Origin: a virus
Length of the DNA stretch: 52,708 bases
Direction: 5' to 3' (one strand)
Virus record (IMG/VR): IMGVR_UViG_3300012685_000003
Span: 1-52,708 of that record
Position 1 is the first letter of the stretch. The number at the start of each line of letters is the position of its first letter. Shown piece by piece: positions 40,227 through 49,735 of this stretch. Made by a program: the position numbers and the translations under genes. Below the pieces are notes generated by a model, which did not search any database, was not told the origin of the DNA, and worked only from the letters and a program-made list of their open reading frames with translations.

Positions 40227-40766
40227 TTAGTAACTTACCAACACCCTAGCTTTATCACCGTTGGCTGCTGTTGCATCAACCATCGTAGCAACAACACCCA
40301 TTGCATCGGTTACGGCGGCTGTTGCACTAGCTACTAACCTTCCAGCGGTTGTAGCAGAGAAAGTAACTTGTGTTCCTGCTGCAATAGCACTATCACCAAT
40401 ACCGATGCAAATACCACGATAACAAACTAGGACAATATCATTAGCATTACCAGCAACTTCACCTACATCAAGTGGAGTTTGTAGAGCCTCTAAAATGTAA
40501 TCTGCAATAGCCCTAGGAACTCCACCAACTACAATTCCTGCTCTTTTTAACCTATCGCCAGCGGTAGTGGACTTATTAACTGTGAACGCTGCTGACCAGA
40601 ATACAGCATCCCCAATAAGTAGAGTAGCCGCTGCTTTGGCTACTAAGCAAAGTCCACCGTTAGCATAAGCACCACCATCTAATCCATCATCATCATTCGT
40701 TAAGATAAATGGAAAGACAGTAGGTTTCTTACCACTTACTGCGACAGGGCCAGGTACCCACACCAT
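40227..40766 (-). CDS. Capsid decoration/stabilising-like protein, 179 aa
   Basis: Ala/Val/Gly-rich beta protein (AKAAATLLIGDAVFWSAAFTVNKSTTAGDRLKRAGIVVGG ... GICIGIGDSAIAAGTQVTFSATTAGRLV), resembling small beta-tulip/OB-like head decoration proteins. It directly follows the major capsid gene with a strong AAAGGAG site. Confidence 0.6.
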   Translation of the reverse strand: MVWVPGPVAVSGKKPTVFPFILTNDDDGLDGGAYANGGLCLVAKAAATLLIGDAVFWSAAFTVNKSTTAGDRLKRAGIVVGGVPRAIADYILEALQTPLDVGEVAGNANDIVLVCYRGICIGIGDSAIAAGTQVTFSATTAGRLVASATAAVTDAMGVVATMVDATAANGDKARVLVSY

Positions 40767-40786
40767 AAATTAGGCTCCTTTCGCAG

Positions 40787-41698
40787 TTATGTGGGAAATG
40801 CGCCAGCGTGGCCATGAAAATCCACTACGAAAACGAGAAAGCGCGTTGTGCATTTATATAAAGCTACGTCCGTATTGAAATCGAAACTATCATCGAACTC
40901 AACAGGACGGCGCACAACGTACTGAGCATCGTTCATAGTGCTGTCAATCAACCCGTACGATTCAGTTAAACTCTTGAAATATGAACGTACGTGTTTAATT
41001 CCAGGTAAACGCTTCTTAACTGCGTTATCCTGGTTTTCTGCTGTAAACGGTTCCTTATCGGAACCGAAAATTTGGAGAGCCTTGCTCCACTTTTGCGGAC
41101 TGTACCAAACAGTATCCGGGTTAGTGGGAGCAGGATCACCATTCCAATCCTTACTTAACTGGTGCAGATCGAGTAACGCGGTAACGCCCGTCACACTTAA
41201 TCCAATATCCTGTGAAGGACGTGTAGCCATCGTTACACCAACGTTACTTCCAAACAACGTGTGAGCTGTATTAAATAACGATAAGCCATCAATACATTTA
41301 AATGTTGCTCCTGCGGCTCCATCATCAAGTAACGCAGCACCACGATATTCAGAAGTCATACGTGCAGCGTGAGCTAACCACTTAGCTGCTTGATTAGCTT
41401 TCTTATACTTATCATCTTCAACAGTACGACGTGTAATCATGAACCCAAGCGCAAACTCCTTATCTACTCCAACAACCTTCGGACCTAACTTGGGGTCTTC
41501 GTAACGAATTGGCTCACCATCACCACGTTCAAGCAATAATCTCATACCCGTGATAATGGTAGCTTCAATCTCGGGGCCATCCATAGTACCCACTTTTAAA
41601 TAACCTGGATACTGTGGCTCCATATCTTTCCACTCATCGCGGAAATCCTTACGCAAACCAGCGCGATAGAGTTGGTTAAATGATCCTTGGGTTTTCAT
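40787..41698 (-). CDS. Major capsid protein (HK97 fold, Mu gpT-like)
   Basis: 303 residues. Signatures of Mu gpT-type major head proteins: an N-terminal arm, FALGFMITRRTVEDDKY (about 82-98), AAKWLAHAARMTSEYRGAALL, then LFNTAH (about 142-147) and the C-terminal VRRPVEFDDSFDFNTDVALYKCTTRF. The capsid gene has a strong AAAGGAG site and lies after the scaffold, as expected. The protein may be a client of the phage GroES. Confidence 0.85.
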   Translation of the reverse strand: MKTQGSFNQLYRAGLRKDFRDEWKDMEPQYPGYLKVGTMDGPEIEATIITGMRLLLERGDGEPIRYEDPKLGPKVVGVDKEFALGFMITRRTVEDDKYKKANQAAKWLAHAARMTSEYRGAALLDDGAAGATFKCIDGLSLFNTAHTLFGSNVGVTMATRPSQDIGLSVTGVTALLDLHQLSKDWNGDPAPTNPDTVWYSPQKWSKALQIFGSDKEPFTAENQDNAVKKRLPGIKHVRSYFKSLTESYGLIDSTMNDAQYVVRRPVEFDDSFDFNTDVALYKCTTRFLVFVVDFHGHAGAFPT

Positions 41699-41715
41699 CC
41701 AAACTCCTTTCGCGC

Positions 41716-42222
41716 TTAGGCGGTTAAGACAAGGACAGCTTCAAGGAACTTCCAGAACACGATCTTGTTGTCAATATCAATATCTTCGATAATGACAGCA
41801 ACAGTTGTAACGTCAGCTTGATTAACTCCCCACTCACCAGCAGCAGTTCTAATTAAACCATACTTCTTGTGCATATCTGCTTGAACTGGTGTAACAGGGT
41901 CAGTACCACCGTTAATCATTCTGCTTGAGAATACTGTTAATCTATCAGCCATTGCTACGCTGACTTCTTGTACCTGACCAGTTCTAGCTACAACTAATGA
42001 ATCAAAGTTTAAGCTAGCACCCGGTTTCGAGCCTGCATCTTCAAGTGCAACGCCGATAATTGTTACAGCGGCAGATGCACCTTCGATAACTCGGCCCGTT
42101 GCAGCATCTGGAATCAGTACGGCACCGTTTTTAAATGTCTGTCCAGTAGTAAAGAACTTACTCCCTACAACTGGAACGCCGTTGCCACCTGGAGCCGATG
42201 CTGGCGTAATAATGCGGCCCAT
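41716..42222 (-). CDS. Capsid-associated beta protein, 168 aa
   Basis: Beta-rich, Val/Ala/Gly/Asp-rich with KNGAVLIPDAATGRVIEGASAAVTIIGVALEDAG: this 'input, conversion, value' pattern is common in head decoration proteins encoded beside the major capsid (DUF2190-like in style). It is likely a capsid spike or stabiliser. GGAG before the start. Confidence 0.6.
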   Translation of the reverse strand: MGRIITPASAPGGNGVPVVGSKFFTTGQTFKNGAVLIPDAATGRVIEGASAAVTIIGVALEDAGSKPGASLNFDSLVVARTGQVQEVSVAMADRLTVFSSRMINGGTDPVTPVQADMHKKYGLIRTAAGEWGVNQADVTTVAVIIEDIDIDNKIVFWKFLEAVLVLTA

Positions 42223-42246
42223 TCAGTTCTCCAGTTAATGAGGAAA

Positions 42247-42810
42247 TTACGTGTTTGTTACTTGCTCACCTGTACCTTGTAAGGCCGCAACAAGTTCGTC
42301 CTTACGTGCTGTCTTAAACGTGCTTTCCTCAATAATAGGAACGTCAGCTTGTTCTGCTTGAGCCTTAAATTCTTTTTCTTCTTTCACTCCATCAATATCA
42401 AAACCAAGCGATTTCTTTTGAGCTGCTGTACCATGCATTCTAATATATTGCTCATAACGAACTTCATCAATAATCTCTTTATCTTCTTTTAAACATACCA
42501 TGTAAATAGTATCACCTACAATAGACATATCAGTACCATCAGAATGGAGAGCGCGCTTAGGTGCATACTCTTTATCAATCCAGAAACCAAGAGCACGTTT
42601 ACGTTCAATAGCTAAAGAATCACGCTCAACCCATTCACCATGCAAGTGAGGAGGTAAATTCTCAACGGTTGTACGATCAGCAACAATACCTCGCTCTAAG
42701 ATACGAACTGCTCTAGCTTTACGATCTTCCCTACTCATTGATTTACGGACTTCTTCTTCTGTTAATGTAGCTATTCCAGTACCAGTATTTACTTCGCGTT
42801 CCTCAGACAT
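42247..42810 (-). CDS. Unknown 187-aa protein in head cluster
   Basis: Charged, helical N-terminus (1-45) and C-terminus, with a beta centre (GTDMSIVGDTIYMVCLKEDKEI). AGGAGG lies before the start; it abuts the scaffold gene. It might be a head assembly or scaffolding-related protein. The family is not recognised. Confidence 0.55.
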   Translation of the reverse strand: MSEEREVNTGTGIATLTEEEVRKSMSREDRKARAVRILERGIVADRTTVENLPPHLHGEWVERDSLAIERKRALGFWIDKEYAPKRALHSDGTDMSIVGDTIYMVCLKEDKEIIDEVRYEQYIRMHGTAAQKKSLGFDIDGVKEEKEFKAQAEQADVPIIEESTFKTARKDELVAALQGTGEQVTNT

Positions 42811-43620
42811 TTACTTTTCCTCCTTCTTAGAACGCTCTGCTTCTGATTTCCAACCAACTACATCAGCAGGAGCAACTTCATCAGTTAATTCAATATATTC
42901 ACGCTTAGTTAACTTATTCTCAAGTCTTAAACGTTCCTCTGTTTCAGATAACTCACGCAGAGGAGTTTCCTTATTATCGCCCGATGGACTCGGAGCAGAA
43001 CTTGGGCGAAGATGCGGAGGAATATCGGTTCTCACTTTACCATCCTTGTTTGTGTCAGAGGGCTTTTCGCTCTTATTTTTATCTCCGTCTTCTTCTTTCT
43101 TTTCTTCTTTCTTATCATAACCCTCTGGCTTTGGTACAAGACCTAATTCAATACCTCCACGAAGCCCCAAGACTGAACCTAAGTACGCATCACGAGTTTT
43201 ATCATTCTTTTCCATTAATTTATCGAGTTGAGACTCGACACCTGGTTTAGCTAAGAAGTCTTTAAACCTAGGATCATTCTTAAACTCACCCTTAATTCTA
43301 TCATAATCAGTACCAGCCTTGAATTCATCTCTAAACTCAATCAAAGGCTGGACAGTTTTCTGAATTAACTTCTCTAACTCCTGTGCTGGATTATTCCAAA
43401 AGAGCTTATTCTTTTCATCAAGAGTTGGTGCTCCAGCTTTATCAGCAGCAGCTTTTTGTTCCTCTAACTTGCGATCTGTTTCACGCTGACGTGTATCAAT
43501 CTCACGAAGTTTCTCTATAATAGCTTGATTTTGTAAGCTACTAGTTACCTTAGTTCCACTATCTTCTTCTTTCTTCTCAGTAACCCCAATCTCGTCTTTC
43601 TTCTCCGTTTCCGTGTCCAT
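42811..43620 (-). CDS. Scaffolding protein
   Basis: 269 residues, extremely charged (Glu/Lys/Asp), helical, with a KKEEKKEEDGDKNKSEK stretch (about 170-190) and coiled-coil regions, the standard composition of phage scaffolds. It lies between the portal and the capsid genes, as scaffolds do. It would be lost or cut when the head matures; no protease gene of the classic U9/S49 type is visible. Confidence 0.75.
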   Translation of the reverse strand: MDTETEKKDEIGVTEKKEEDSGTKVTSSLQNQAIIEKLREIDTRQRETDRKLEEQKAAADKAGAPTLDEKNKLFWNNPAQELEKLIQKTVQPLIEFRDEFKAGTDYDRIKGEFKNDPRFKDFLAKPGVESQLDKLMEKNDKTRDAYLGSVLGLRGGIELGLVPKPEGYDKKEEKKEEDGDKNKSEKPSDTNKDGKVRTDIPPHLRPSSAPSPSGDNKETPLRELSETEERLRLENKLTKREYIELTDEVAPADVVGWKSEAERSKKEEK

Positions 43621-43927
43621 TTCCTGCTCCCGATAAAGTGGTTAATTCATCAATAGGTGCTTCTTGTTTAATCTCACTACCAAGTTTAGTTACATTATAT
43701 AAACATTCAACTATTTCTCGTGTTAATGAGATAGCATTAGCATAACCCCTACGTTGAAAAGCATCGTTACTATCTTTGAACAACTGGAGCTGCTTGAGAG
43801 CCTCCGTTTCCAAACATCTGTGCAATTTTAGTAAGTACGTCCATCCTTGGCTCTTGGCCATTTCCCGGAGATAAATTATTTCCTCCGGCTGGAGGTACTG
43901 CTCCAGTTGGATTAGGCTGATTGGCAC
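43577..43927 (-). CDS. Small protein overlapping portal and scaffold genes, 116 aa
   Basis: The frame begins inside the portal 3' end (GTG at 43927; the Met at 43858 is also possible) and ends 44 nt inside the scaffold. The gap between those genes (43621-43769) has no other explanation, so the non-overlapping part (residues 53-102) supports a real gene. It is helical, with a polar Gly/Asn/Glu tail. The extent of overlap makes the start uncertain. Confidence 0.5.
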   Translation of the reverse strand: MPISLIQLEQYLQPEEIIYLREMAKSQGWTYLLKLHRCLETEALKQLQLFKDSNDAFQRRGYANAISLTREIVECLYNVTKLGSEIKQEAPIDELTTLSGAGNGHGNGEERRDWGY

Positions 43928-45686
43928 CTTGCATCATCCTTTCTATTTCTTCGACAATAATGCGCTCTTTGTTTTTAACATCGAATGTATCCAATATTTG
44001 ACGCATAGCTTCGGTGGCTGCAATCATTCCCTTTTGTAATACAATTTGTTGTAATTGAGGCTGACCTTGAGTTAACAATAACAGTGCTTGGTAATACTGT
44101 GTAATCAATTGTGAAATCTGCATCCAGTTCTGTCTATCTAAAATTCTGTTACTTTGCTGACCTGCTGCAACTACATCAAAAATTAAACTTTGTCTGATTA
44201 AACTAACGGGCATTGTGAGTATATTCTTAAGTAACTCACCACCATCAGCATAATCAAAGTAAGCAATGTTCTTAGGACCAAATTGAACAATATTACAGAA
44301 TATATCTAATATTACATCATTCAAGAACATCTTGACATTCTTCATTATGAAATCAAACTTCTTATTTCCTTCTTGAATTCTAGCTAAATCGCTGGTAGCT
44401 GTTCCAGGTGTACCAACTGCTGGCATTCCTAGTGTGGCTTCATTAACACCTGTACGTTGCTGAGAGTATACTAATGTTCCACTTTCATTAGCAAAGGCTG
44501 AGTTATATACTTCTGATAACTTAAATGGCTCAACGTGAGTCATATCATCTAAGAACCACATCTTACCAGGGAATATTGGTTCTTTGGGGCCATAACCAGA
44601 CATTCTATGAATTTTCAACATTCCCATATTCGCTAATGTTCCAGCATCTAATCTCTGACGGTGCATTGTGGTGATAGCACGCTGGAATGCTTCATTCTGT
44701 TTACATATGCCAATACCTCTCCAGCGACCCTCTAAGTTCATATAAACACCAGTACGATATTCTCTATGCAAATCATCGTACCAGTTATATCTAACGGACA
44801 ACAGTGTATTGCTATCTAAGTGATAATGAACGATAATTTCTTCTAACTCATTATCCTCATCTATATCGAATGAGAGCTGAATCTCTTGCCAGTAAACTTT
44901 ATGAGGTAAATGGCTCCTTCTCTTTTCCAACTCCTCTTGTTTTAACTCATAAGAACGAGCCGTGCCAGCCGTACTACCTTGCGAAAACTGAGTACCTAAA
45001 GAGTAAGGGAGTAATTTCTCGTAACTCCCCTTACGGAATAACCCTGCATCTTCTAAGAGTTTAACTCTATATGGATGCTCACCATGAACTTCACCAGCCC
45101 AAGGGTCTAATTGAGTATCTTTAAACGAATGTGGAAATAAGAAGTTAGCTTGAGGAACATAATCTAGAGTTGCACCGTCCTTAATTAAAACAGGGAACTC
45201 TTGGTTACCACTCTCACTCTTTCTAACTCCCTTCTTAACTATTTTTTCATATCCACTTTTTAGGATGCCAGTTCCGAACTTCTCCAGTTCCATAATGGCA
45301 TCATTAACTGGCTTGAAAATCTTAATATTATTATGAAGTTCATATTCGAGCCAATTTTCTAGTGGCTTCTCAGCTTGGTCAAATTCAACTCCACCATGAG
45401 ATTTTACAGAAAGAAATGGCTTACTAGCCCATAGCGTTGTCATTGTTCTAGCATGAATAGTCTCAAACGCTATAGCTGTTAATGGAATGATAATATTAGC
45501 TGCACCAGTAAATGGGAACGTCTTCCTGTCGGAGACTGGCTTTGCCCAATAGTCATTCTGCCACATCTTGAGTTCATCAATCATCTGAGGACGCTCAAAG
45601 TCATGTCTCATTAGTTCTTCTGAGAGATATGACTTCAATTTTAACTCTACTTCATCTGATAATATTAACTCTTTAGGATAAGTCAC
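43770..45686 (-). CDS. Portal protein
   Basis: 638 residues. Opening helices, WAKPVSDRKTFPFTGAANIIIPLTAIAFETIHARTM, a central wing and stem, and a helical C-terminus with an Asn/Gly/Pro-rich end. The pattern and the position between terminase and scaffold identify the 12-subunit portal through which DNA is packed; it resembles podovirus-type connectors. A GTG start without a strong ribosome-binding site, coupled to the upstream frame. Confidence 0.85.
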   Translation of the reverse strand: MTYPKELILSDEVELKLKSYLSEELMRHDFERPQMIDELKMWQNDYWAKPVSDRKTFPFTGAANIIIPLTAIAFETIHARTMTTLWASKPFLSVKSHGGVEFDQAEKPLENWLEYELHNNIKIFKPVNDAIMELEKFGTGILKSGYEKIVKKGVRKSESGNQEFPVLIKDGATLDYVPQANFLFPHSFKDTQLDPWAGEVHGEHPYRVKLLEDAGLFRKGSYEKLLPYSLGTQFSQGSTAGTARSYELKQEELEKRRSHLPHKVYWQEIQLSFDIDEDNELEEIIVHYHLDSNTLLSVRYNWYDDLHREYRTGVYMNLEGRWRGIGICKQNEAFQRAITTMHRQRLDAGTLANMGMLKIHRMSGYGPKEPIFPGKMWFLDDMTHVEPFKLSEVYNSAFANESGTLVYSQQRTGVNEATLGMPAVGTPGTATSDLARIQEGNKKFDFIMKNVKMFLNDVILDIFCNIVQFGPKNIAYFDYADGGELLKNILTMPVSLIRQSLIFDVVAAGQQSNRILDRQNWMQISQLITQYYQALLLLTQGQPQLQQIVLQKGMIAATEAMRQILDTFDVKNKERIIVEEIERMMQGANQPNPTGAVPPAGGNNLSPGNGQEPRMDVLTKIAQMFGNGGSQAAPVVQR

Positions 45687-45688
45687 TG

Positions 45689-46198
45689 TTAACGCTTAAC
45701 CAAGTTAGAGATTGAGCATAGGCCGTATCCAAGTGTACCGTAAAATAACTTTGTGAGAGTGCTAGTGTGATTAACAGGATAAATACCAAATGTCATATGT
45801 GGAGTAGGTATAGAATCAATAAGAAGGTTATTTAAAGGCCCTGGAGTATAAATCGTACTAGTTGCTCCATTACCAGAGCGTAAACTAAATGTACGCACAT
45901 TGGCACTGTCCCTATTAATAACTCTGAACGATACAACGGGCCACAAGTTAGGTCTATTATCGGTAACATTTATAACAACCGTATCATGAATAGTTTGATG
46001 AACGACTAAATTAAATGTATCAGTTGTAAAGTGATTAACTCTAACTGTATCATGCCAAGTTGTTTTAATAGTATCATATTTAGTTATAATAGTGGGAATA
46101 TTGCGACCAATTTCAACTTTTCTTGGAAAAAATACTCGTCCTAAAATAACGCCAGCTATCAATATTAGGATAATTAGTAAATTAGATGATAATTTCAC
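45689..46198 (-). CDS. Membrane-anchored protein, spanin-like candidate, 169 aa
   Basis: One N-terminal membrane anchor (about 5-26, NLLIILILIAGVILGRVFF) followed by an extracytoplasmic, beta-rich part with Thr/His-rich strands (TTWHDTVRVNHFTTDTFNLVVHQTIHDTVVINVTD). No lipobox is present. Anchor plus a periplasmic domain fits a spanin or an immunity-like role; sequence does not decide. It starts in an ATGA overlap with the upstream holin-like gene. Confidence 0.55.
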   Translation of the reverse strand: MKLSSNLLIILILIAGVILGRVFFPRKVEIGRNIPTIITKYDTIKTTWHDTVRVNHFTTDTFNLVVHQTIHDTVVINVTDNRPNLWPVVSFRVINRDSANVRTFSLRSGNGATSTIYTPGPLNNLLIDSIPTPHMTFGIYPVNHTSTLTKLFYGTLGYGLCSISNLVKR

Positions 46199-46524
46199 TG
46201 TTTTTTCCTAACTGTGTCAAGAATACCACCAAGAATACCAGTAATTACCTTAAGTGGCGTAATAACGAGTTGAGAAGACCAAATTGTTGCTCCTAAAACC
46301 ACTAAAAATGTCCCTCCACCAAGCAACCAAAGTGATAATTTAGCTAAATCCTTACTTTCATAGATTAATTTTACTTGCAGAGCTATCAATCCTACACCTA
46401 ATAACACAAAAATTGTCCCAATTAGCGTTCTAACTATCATTTTTGATAGTTTTTCCTTAGGAACTGCTTGTAAATGCTCTAAAGTGCTTAATCTTGCTGC
46501 TGTATTTTCAATTATTGGGTTCAA
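46195..46524 (-). CDS. Two-span membrane protein, holin candidate
   Basis: 109 residues. Two clear membrane segments (about 31-53 and 63-88) with a short charged link, a helical N-terminus and a basic C-terminus (TVRKKQ), the layout of a class II holin. Position between terminase and portal is unusual for a holin but lysis genes are scattered here. Overlaps both neighbours by ATGA. Confidence 0.6.
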   Translation of the reverse strand: MNPIIENTAARLSTLEHLQAVPKEKLSKMIVRTLIGTIFVLLGVGLIALQVKLIYESKDLAKLSLWLLGGGTFLVVLGATIWSSQLVITPLKVITGILGGILDTVRKKQ

Positions 46525-46709
46525 ACTAGCTCCTGTTTACGTGAGTTTAACATAAATCCGTAGTATTTCATCATTGCGCGAGCCATTTCTGGAGTAAGCT
46601 TATGTTCAAGTTGACATTTAGCTGAGCAGAAAAATATATTGAGATACATTCTCTTACCACAAGCTAAGCAAGTGCGATAATTTAATAACTTAGTTGTCAT
46701 ATTAAACAT
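46521..46709 (-). CDS. Small zinc-ribbon protein, 62 aa
   Basis: CLACGKR (about 14-20) and FFCSAKC (about 27-33) make a treble-clef-like four-Cys site, close to the N-terminus of restriction/HNH-type or FCS fingers. It directly follows TerL (stop/start overlap TAATG). It might assist packaging. Confidence 0.65.
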   Translation of the reverse strand: MFNMTTKLLNYRTCLACGKRMYLNIFFCSAKCQLEHKLTPEMARAMMKYYGFMLNSRKQELV

Positions 46710-48334
46710 TAAGCAGAATACCCTGTCATAACATCTCTATCAAGTAAAATTTCTTCTTCAATTTTATGATATTTTTCCATTTGTTCTCTAGAAGTACCAT
46801 GACGCCAATAATCTGGACCATAAGCTAGTGCGTCTAACAAGTGGTAATCATCAGTAGCGCCAAAGTTATCAAATTCTTCTATTAGTTCATGCTGACCTTC
46901 ATTGAAATAAATCTGGCCCGCTGAAAACCACTGTGAAAGAGCCCTTACCCTACCCAACTTAGACTTATCTAAAGTTGTAGAAATCTTCTTTGGTTCGGCT
47001 TCAATAATATTGAATCGTAAGTTTCGGAGTCTCATCTCAGCTTCAAACCAAACTTTATATAGAGCTGAGAATATAACTTTCTCTATTACTACTGCCCTTG
47101 GCCACCATCTTTGAACAAGTTTAAATATTTCACCTGCTTGTTCTTCTACTTTAATTGGCTTCTTTATGGTATCTAGAACGAAAATTCTACCTTTAGTGTC
47201 ACAACCAATAACAATGATTCCTCTTGGTCCTGTAGTGGCGGGATCAACAAGAATCAATATATCTAAATCTCTTACATTTACACTAGTTGGAGCTAAAGTT
47301 GTGTCACCAGTGAAAACATTAATTTTATCTCTAGAAGCCCAATAGTAAAAGCGTTTCCACGATGGGTTGAACTCTGATAGTCCTTCACGGGGATCATTAA
47401 CGTACTGAGCTTGCCAGACCTTCAAGTTTTTACGTAGGATTTCTACAGCACGATCATTGAATTCCTCTGAAAATATATATTTCAACACTCCATTTGAATC
47501 TTTCTCTTGAATTCTCCTAATATACTTAATCATCCTATCACCATATTGCTTGATGGCATGACCATATACATCATCTAGCGAATATCGCGTTCCTAATAGA
47601 TCAATGTGGTCCAGCGTAAGACGAACTAAGAACGCTTGAATGTTATCAAACCATTGAATTAGTGTAGCACGCTCAACAGCACTATCTCTAGCTTTGTCAC
47701 CAAATATATCATCTAGTTTAATTAAGTTATAATGGCGTCCTTGTGAGTGACCTCCAACGCCAATTGTATCAAAAGTTGGTTCACCCCAATGTTCAGTTCT
47801 TGGTAACTCTAATTCAGTTTTGTTCATTCTCTGAACACGAGGATTTGGTACTAACTCTGGAAACAGCCCCATTAACCTTGGGTTATTGGTAAAATGACGA
47901 GTTGTTTCGTATAAGAATCTTGTGGCTCCTTCGTGCGATTCATGCCCAAATAAAATACGACAATTTGATCCAATACACCTAGGCCAAGCAGCATCGGGAT
48001 TAGGAAGAACACACTGAATACTATCTGTAATAGTAACTGTAGTAGTTTTAAAGTGTCCGCGAGGCATTAATACCATTCTATACTGTTCACTCTGAGTTCT
48101 ACCTAACCAAGCACATACATTACCATGTAAATCTGGAGACATTCTAGTATAACCTAATATTCCATATCCTAGAAAGAATCCATCAGTAACACATCTATTC
48201 TTAAGATAGTTTATTTCATCACTAGCTAATTTCTCATATTTCTTCTCTGAAGCTTTACGAGCTGCATTGATACTAGTTTGATCTATTAACTTAGCCCAAT
48301 CTTCATCAGAGCGTTCTGGTAAGCTATTTCCCAT
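46709..48334 (-). CDS. terL: Terminase large subunit
   Basis: 541 residues from the ATG at 48334; the frame extends to 48382 but that Met lacks a ribosome-binding site and the overlap would be larger. Walker A-like LMPRGHFKTT (about 89-98 in this numbering), Walker B LIKLDDIFGD, and RNase H-type nuclease residues DILILVDPATTG, VVIEKV and DYHLLDALAYG. It is the packaging motor and cuts the concatemer. It overlaps the end of the small subunit by 11 nt. Confidence 0.95.
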   Translation of the reverse strand: MGNSLPERSDEDWAKLIDQTSINAARKASEKKYEKLASDEINYLKNRCVTDGFFLGYGILGYTRMSPDLHGNVCAWLGRTQSEQYRMVLMPRGHFKTTTVTITDSIQCVLPNPDAAWPRCIGSNCRILFGHESHEGATRFLYETTRHFTNNPRLMGLFPELVPNPRVQRMNKTELELPRTEHWGEPTFDTIGVGGHSQGRHYNLIKLDDIFGDKARDSAVERATLIQWFDNIQAFLVRLTLDHIDLLGTRYSLDDVYGHAIKQYGDRMIKYIRRIQEKDSNGVLKYIFSEEFNDRAVEILRKNLKVWQAQYVNDPREGLSEFNPSWKRFYYWASRDKINVFTGDTTLAPTSVNVRDLDILILVDPATTGPRGIIVIGCDTKGRIFVLDTIKKPIKVEEQAGEIFKLVQRWWPRAVVIEKVIFSALYKVWFEAEMRLRNLRFNIIEAEPKKISTTLDKSKLGRVRALSQWFSAGQIYFNEGQHELIEEFDNFGATDDYHLLDALAYGPDYWRHGTSREQMEKYHKIEEEILLDRDVMTGYSA

Positions 48335-48941
48335 TTTTACTCGTGTTAGCAGGAAGTAACTTGCCCGTCGTAATAATTTCATCTGTTACGTTTAATAACT
48401 TTGCCTTGTCCGCCATTCTCATTCCTTCAATAATTCCTCTTGCTAGCTCAGGAGCTAAGAACACAGCATTCTTAGCATTAATTCCACCAACACCTTGATC
48501 TGACTTGAGAACTCCAGTTCCCTTTAAAATAGCAACTGAACGATCAAACATAGCAAATGGTTGGCCTGCTGCTAAATCATCATTATCAATAACAGCAGCC
48601 ATTCTTGAAAGAGCTTTATCTTGGAGATGAGCTATTCTTTCCTCAGTTTTTAACTCTATACTTTTACGTAGGTTATCATGTAATTGACGCCTGAGTAACT
48701 TAGCTTGAGGAGTATTTAATACAGCACTTACGTGTTGTTTAGTGTAATGATACTTCTCAGCTATGTCTACATTTGACGCACCTAGAACGCTACGTAGAAC
48801 CCACTCGTCGAAAAGAGATTCCCACTTCTTAGGAACCCACTTCTTAGAGTTACTAACAGCAGGTGCTCTTACACGCTCTAATTCATTTCCCTTATGATCG
48901 GTAACAGGAGCAAACTCAAGTTTTAGGTTCGGAGCTGCCAT
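48324..48941 (-). CDS. terS: Terminase small subunit
   Basis: 205 residues from the ATG at 48941 (GGAGAGGAC ribosome-binding site; an upstream ATG at 48959 is possible). N-terminal helix-turn-helix (ASNVDIAEKYHYTKQHVSAVLNTPQA), then a helical oligomerisation region. It recognises phage DNA for packaging with TerL, encoded next. Start overlaps the previous gene. Confidence 0.8.
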   Translation of the reverse strand: MAAPNLKLEFAPVTDHKGNELERVRAPAVSNSKKWVPKKWESLFDEWVLRSVLGASNVDIAEKYHYTKQHVSAVLNTPQAKLLRRQLHDNLRKSIELKTEERIAHLQDKALSRMAAVIDNDDLAAGQPFAMFDRSVAILKGTGVLKSDQGVGGINAKNAVFLAPELARGIIEGMRMADKAKLLNVTDEIITTGKLLPANTSKNGK

Positions 48942-49155
48942 TGTCCTCTCCACTGTCAACTATTGGAATACCGTCAGTTAAGATTTCATTTAATGAGTTA
49001 TTAACTTTATTAAGAAACCAAACTTGTAGTGCTGTATCTTGAGAGAAACCTTGTTTAAGAAAAACAGGTAATACTTGTTCCTTGAAATCACCTAAGTATT
49101 CCATCCAACCTTCTTCAACAACTTCTGGAAAATATAACTCACGTTCACGGGGCAT
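48916..49155 (-). CDS. Small 79-aa protein before terminase
   Basis: AGGAGG precedes the start. Acidic and helical (GWMEYLGDFKEQVLPVFLKQGFS ... ALQVWFLNKVNNSLNE). The stop overlaps the TerS start region. It could be a terminase partner. No family is recognised. Confidence 0.6.
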   Translation of the reverse strand: MPRERELYFPEVVEEGWMEYLGDFKEQVLPVFLKQGFSQDTALQVWFLNKVNNSLNEILTDGIPIVDSGEDNGSSEPKT

Positions 49156-49166
49156 CTTACCTCCTA

Positions 49167-49325
49167 CTATTGCTTAACTCCCTTTGAATAAATAACTCCT
49201 AAGAACCTCTTCTGTTTAGGAGTCAGTGGTTTACCATGAGCAGTACCATCTCTAAGCATCTCACCGGCTTTAGTGGGCGTTATCTTACTACTTTCACTTG
49301 GTAATTTCTTCTTTTTGGATGCCAT
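49167..49325 (-). CDS. Small basic phage protein of the G-x-PLTPKQKRFLG type, 52 aa
   Basis: Starts MASKKKKLPSES and ends AGEMLRDGTAHGKPLTPKQKRFLGVIYSK. The segment ML-DGT-HGKPLT-KQ-RFLG is a recurrent pattern of very small phage proteins encoded near packaging or head genes, of unknown role. The start site is about 10 nt after a weak ribosome-binding site. Confidence 0.7.
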   Translation of the reverse strand: MASKKKKLPSESSKITPTKAGEMLRDGTAHGKPLTPKQKRFLGVIYSKGVKQ

Positions 49326-49345
49326 AAGTAGTCCCTAGTGACTAG

Positions 49346-49681
49346 TTACGCTTTAGGAAAGAACTGACCAGGACCACGAACCTTAGTCAGTAAGTTATCT
49401 ACAACTGAACTTGGATTGGTAAACATTTCAACAAACTTTGCTATCTTATCCTTAAAACCATCTTGATAGTCTGTTGGACTATCTACTGGACGATCAGGCC
49501 AATGAATTATCAAAGCTAACTCAACATTGTTATTATGAGCTTTGAAATCCTTAACAAACTCTCTAACACGACAGTCAGGACAGTTTAAGTTACTACAACC
49601 GAAAACTTCTTTGCCTTCACCTAATTGTCGTTCACAACCATGACCACCAACTGCATCAATGATAATTCTAAACCTACCCAT
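49346..49681 (-). CDS. Small Cys-containing phage protein, 111 aa
   Basis: GHGCERQ (about 14-20) and CSNLNCPDC (about 29-37) give four Cys in a compact pattern, perhaps a small zinc site. The middle (ELALIIHWPDRP) is a hydrophobic strand and the rest helical. AGAGGAG precedes the start. Similar proteins occur in other phages before terminase genes. Confidence 0.65.
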   Translation of the reverse strand: MGRFRIIIDAVGGHGCERQLGEGKEVFGCSNLNCPDCRVREFVKDFKAHNNNVELALIIHWPDRPVDSPTDYQDGFKDKIAKFVEMFTNPSSVVDNLLTKVRGPGQFFPKA

Positions 49682-49735
49682 AGTAATACTCCTCTCTACT
49701 AGGTTCTACTTGGTTATACTAGGGACTACTTATAG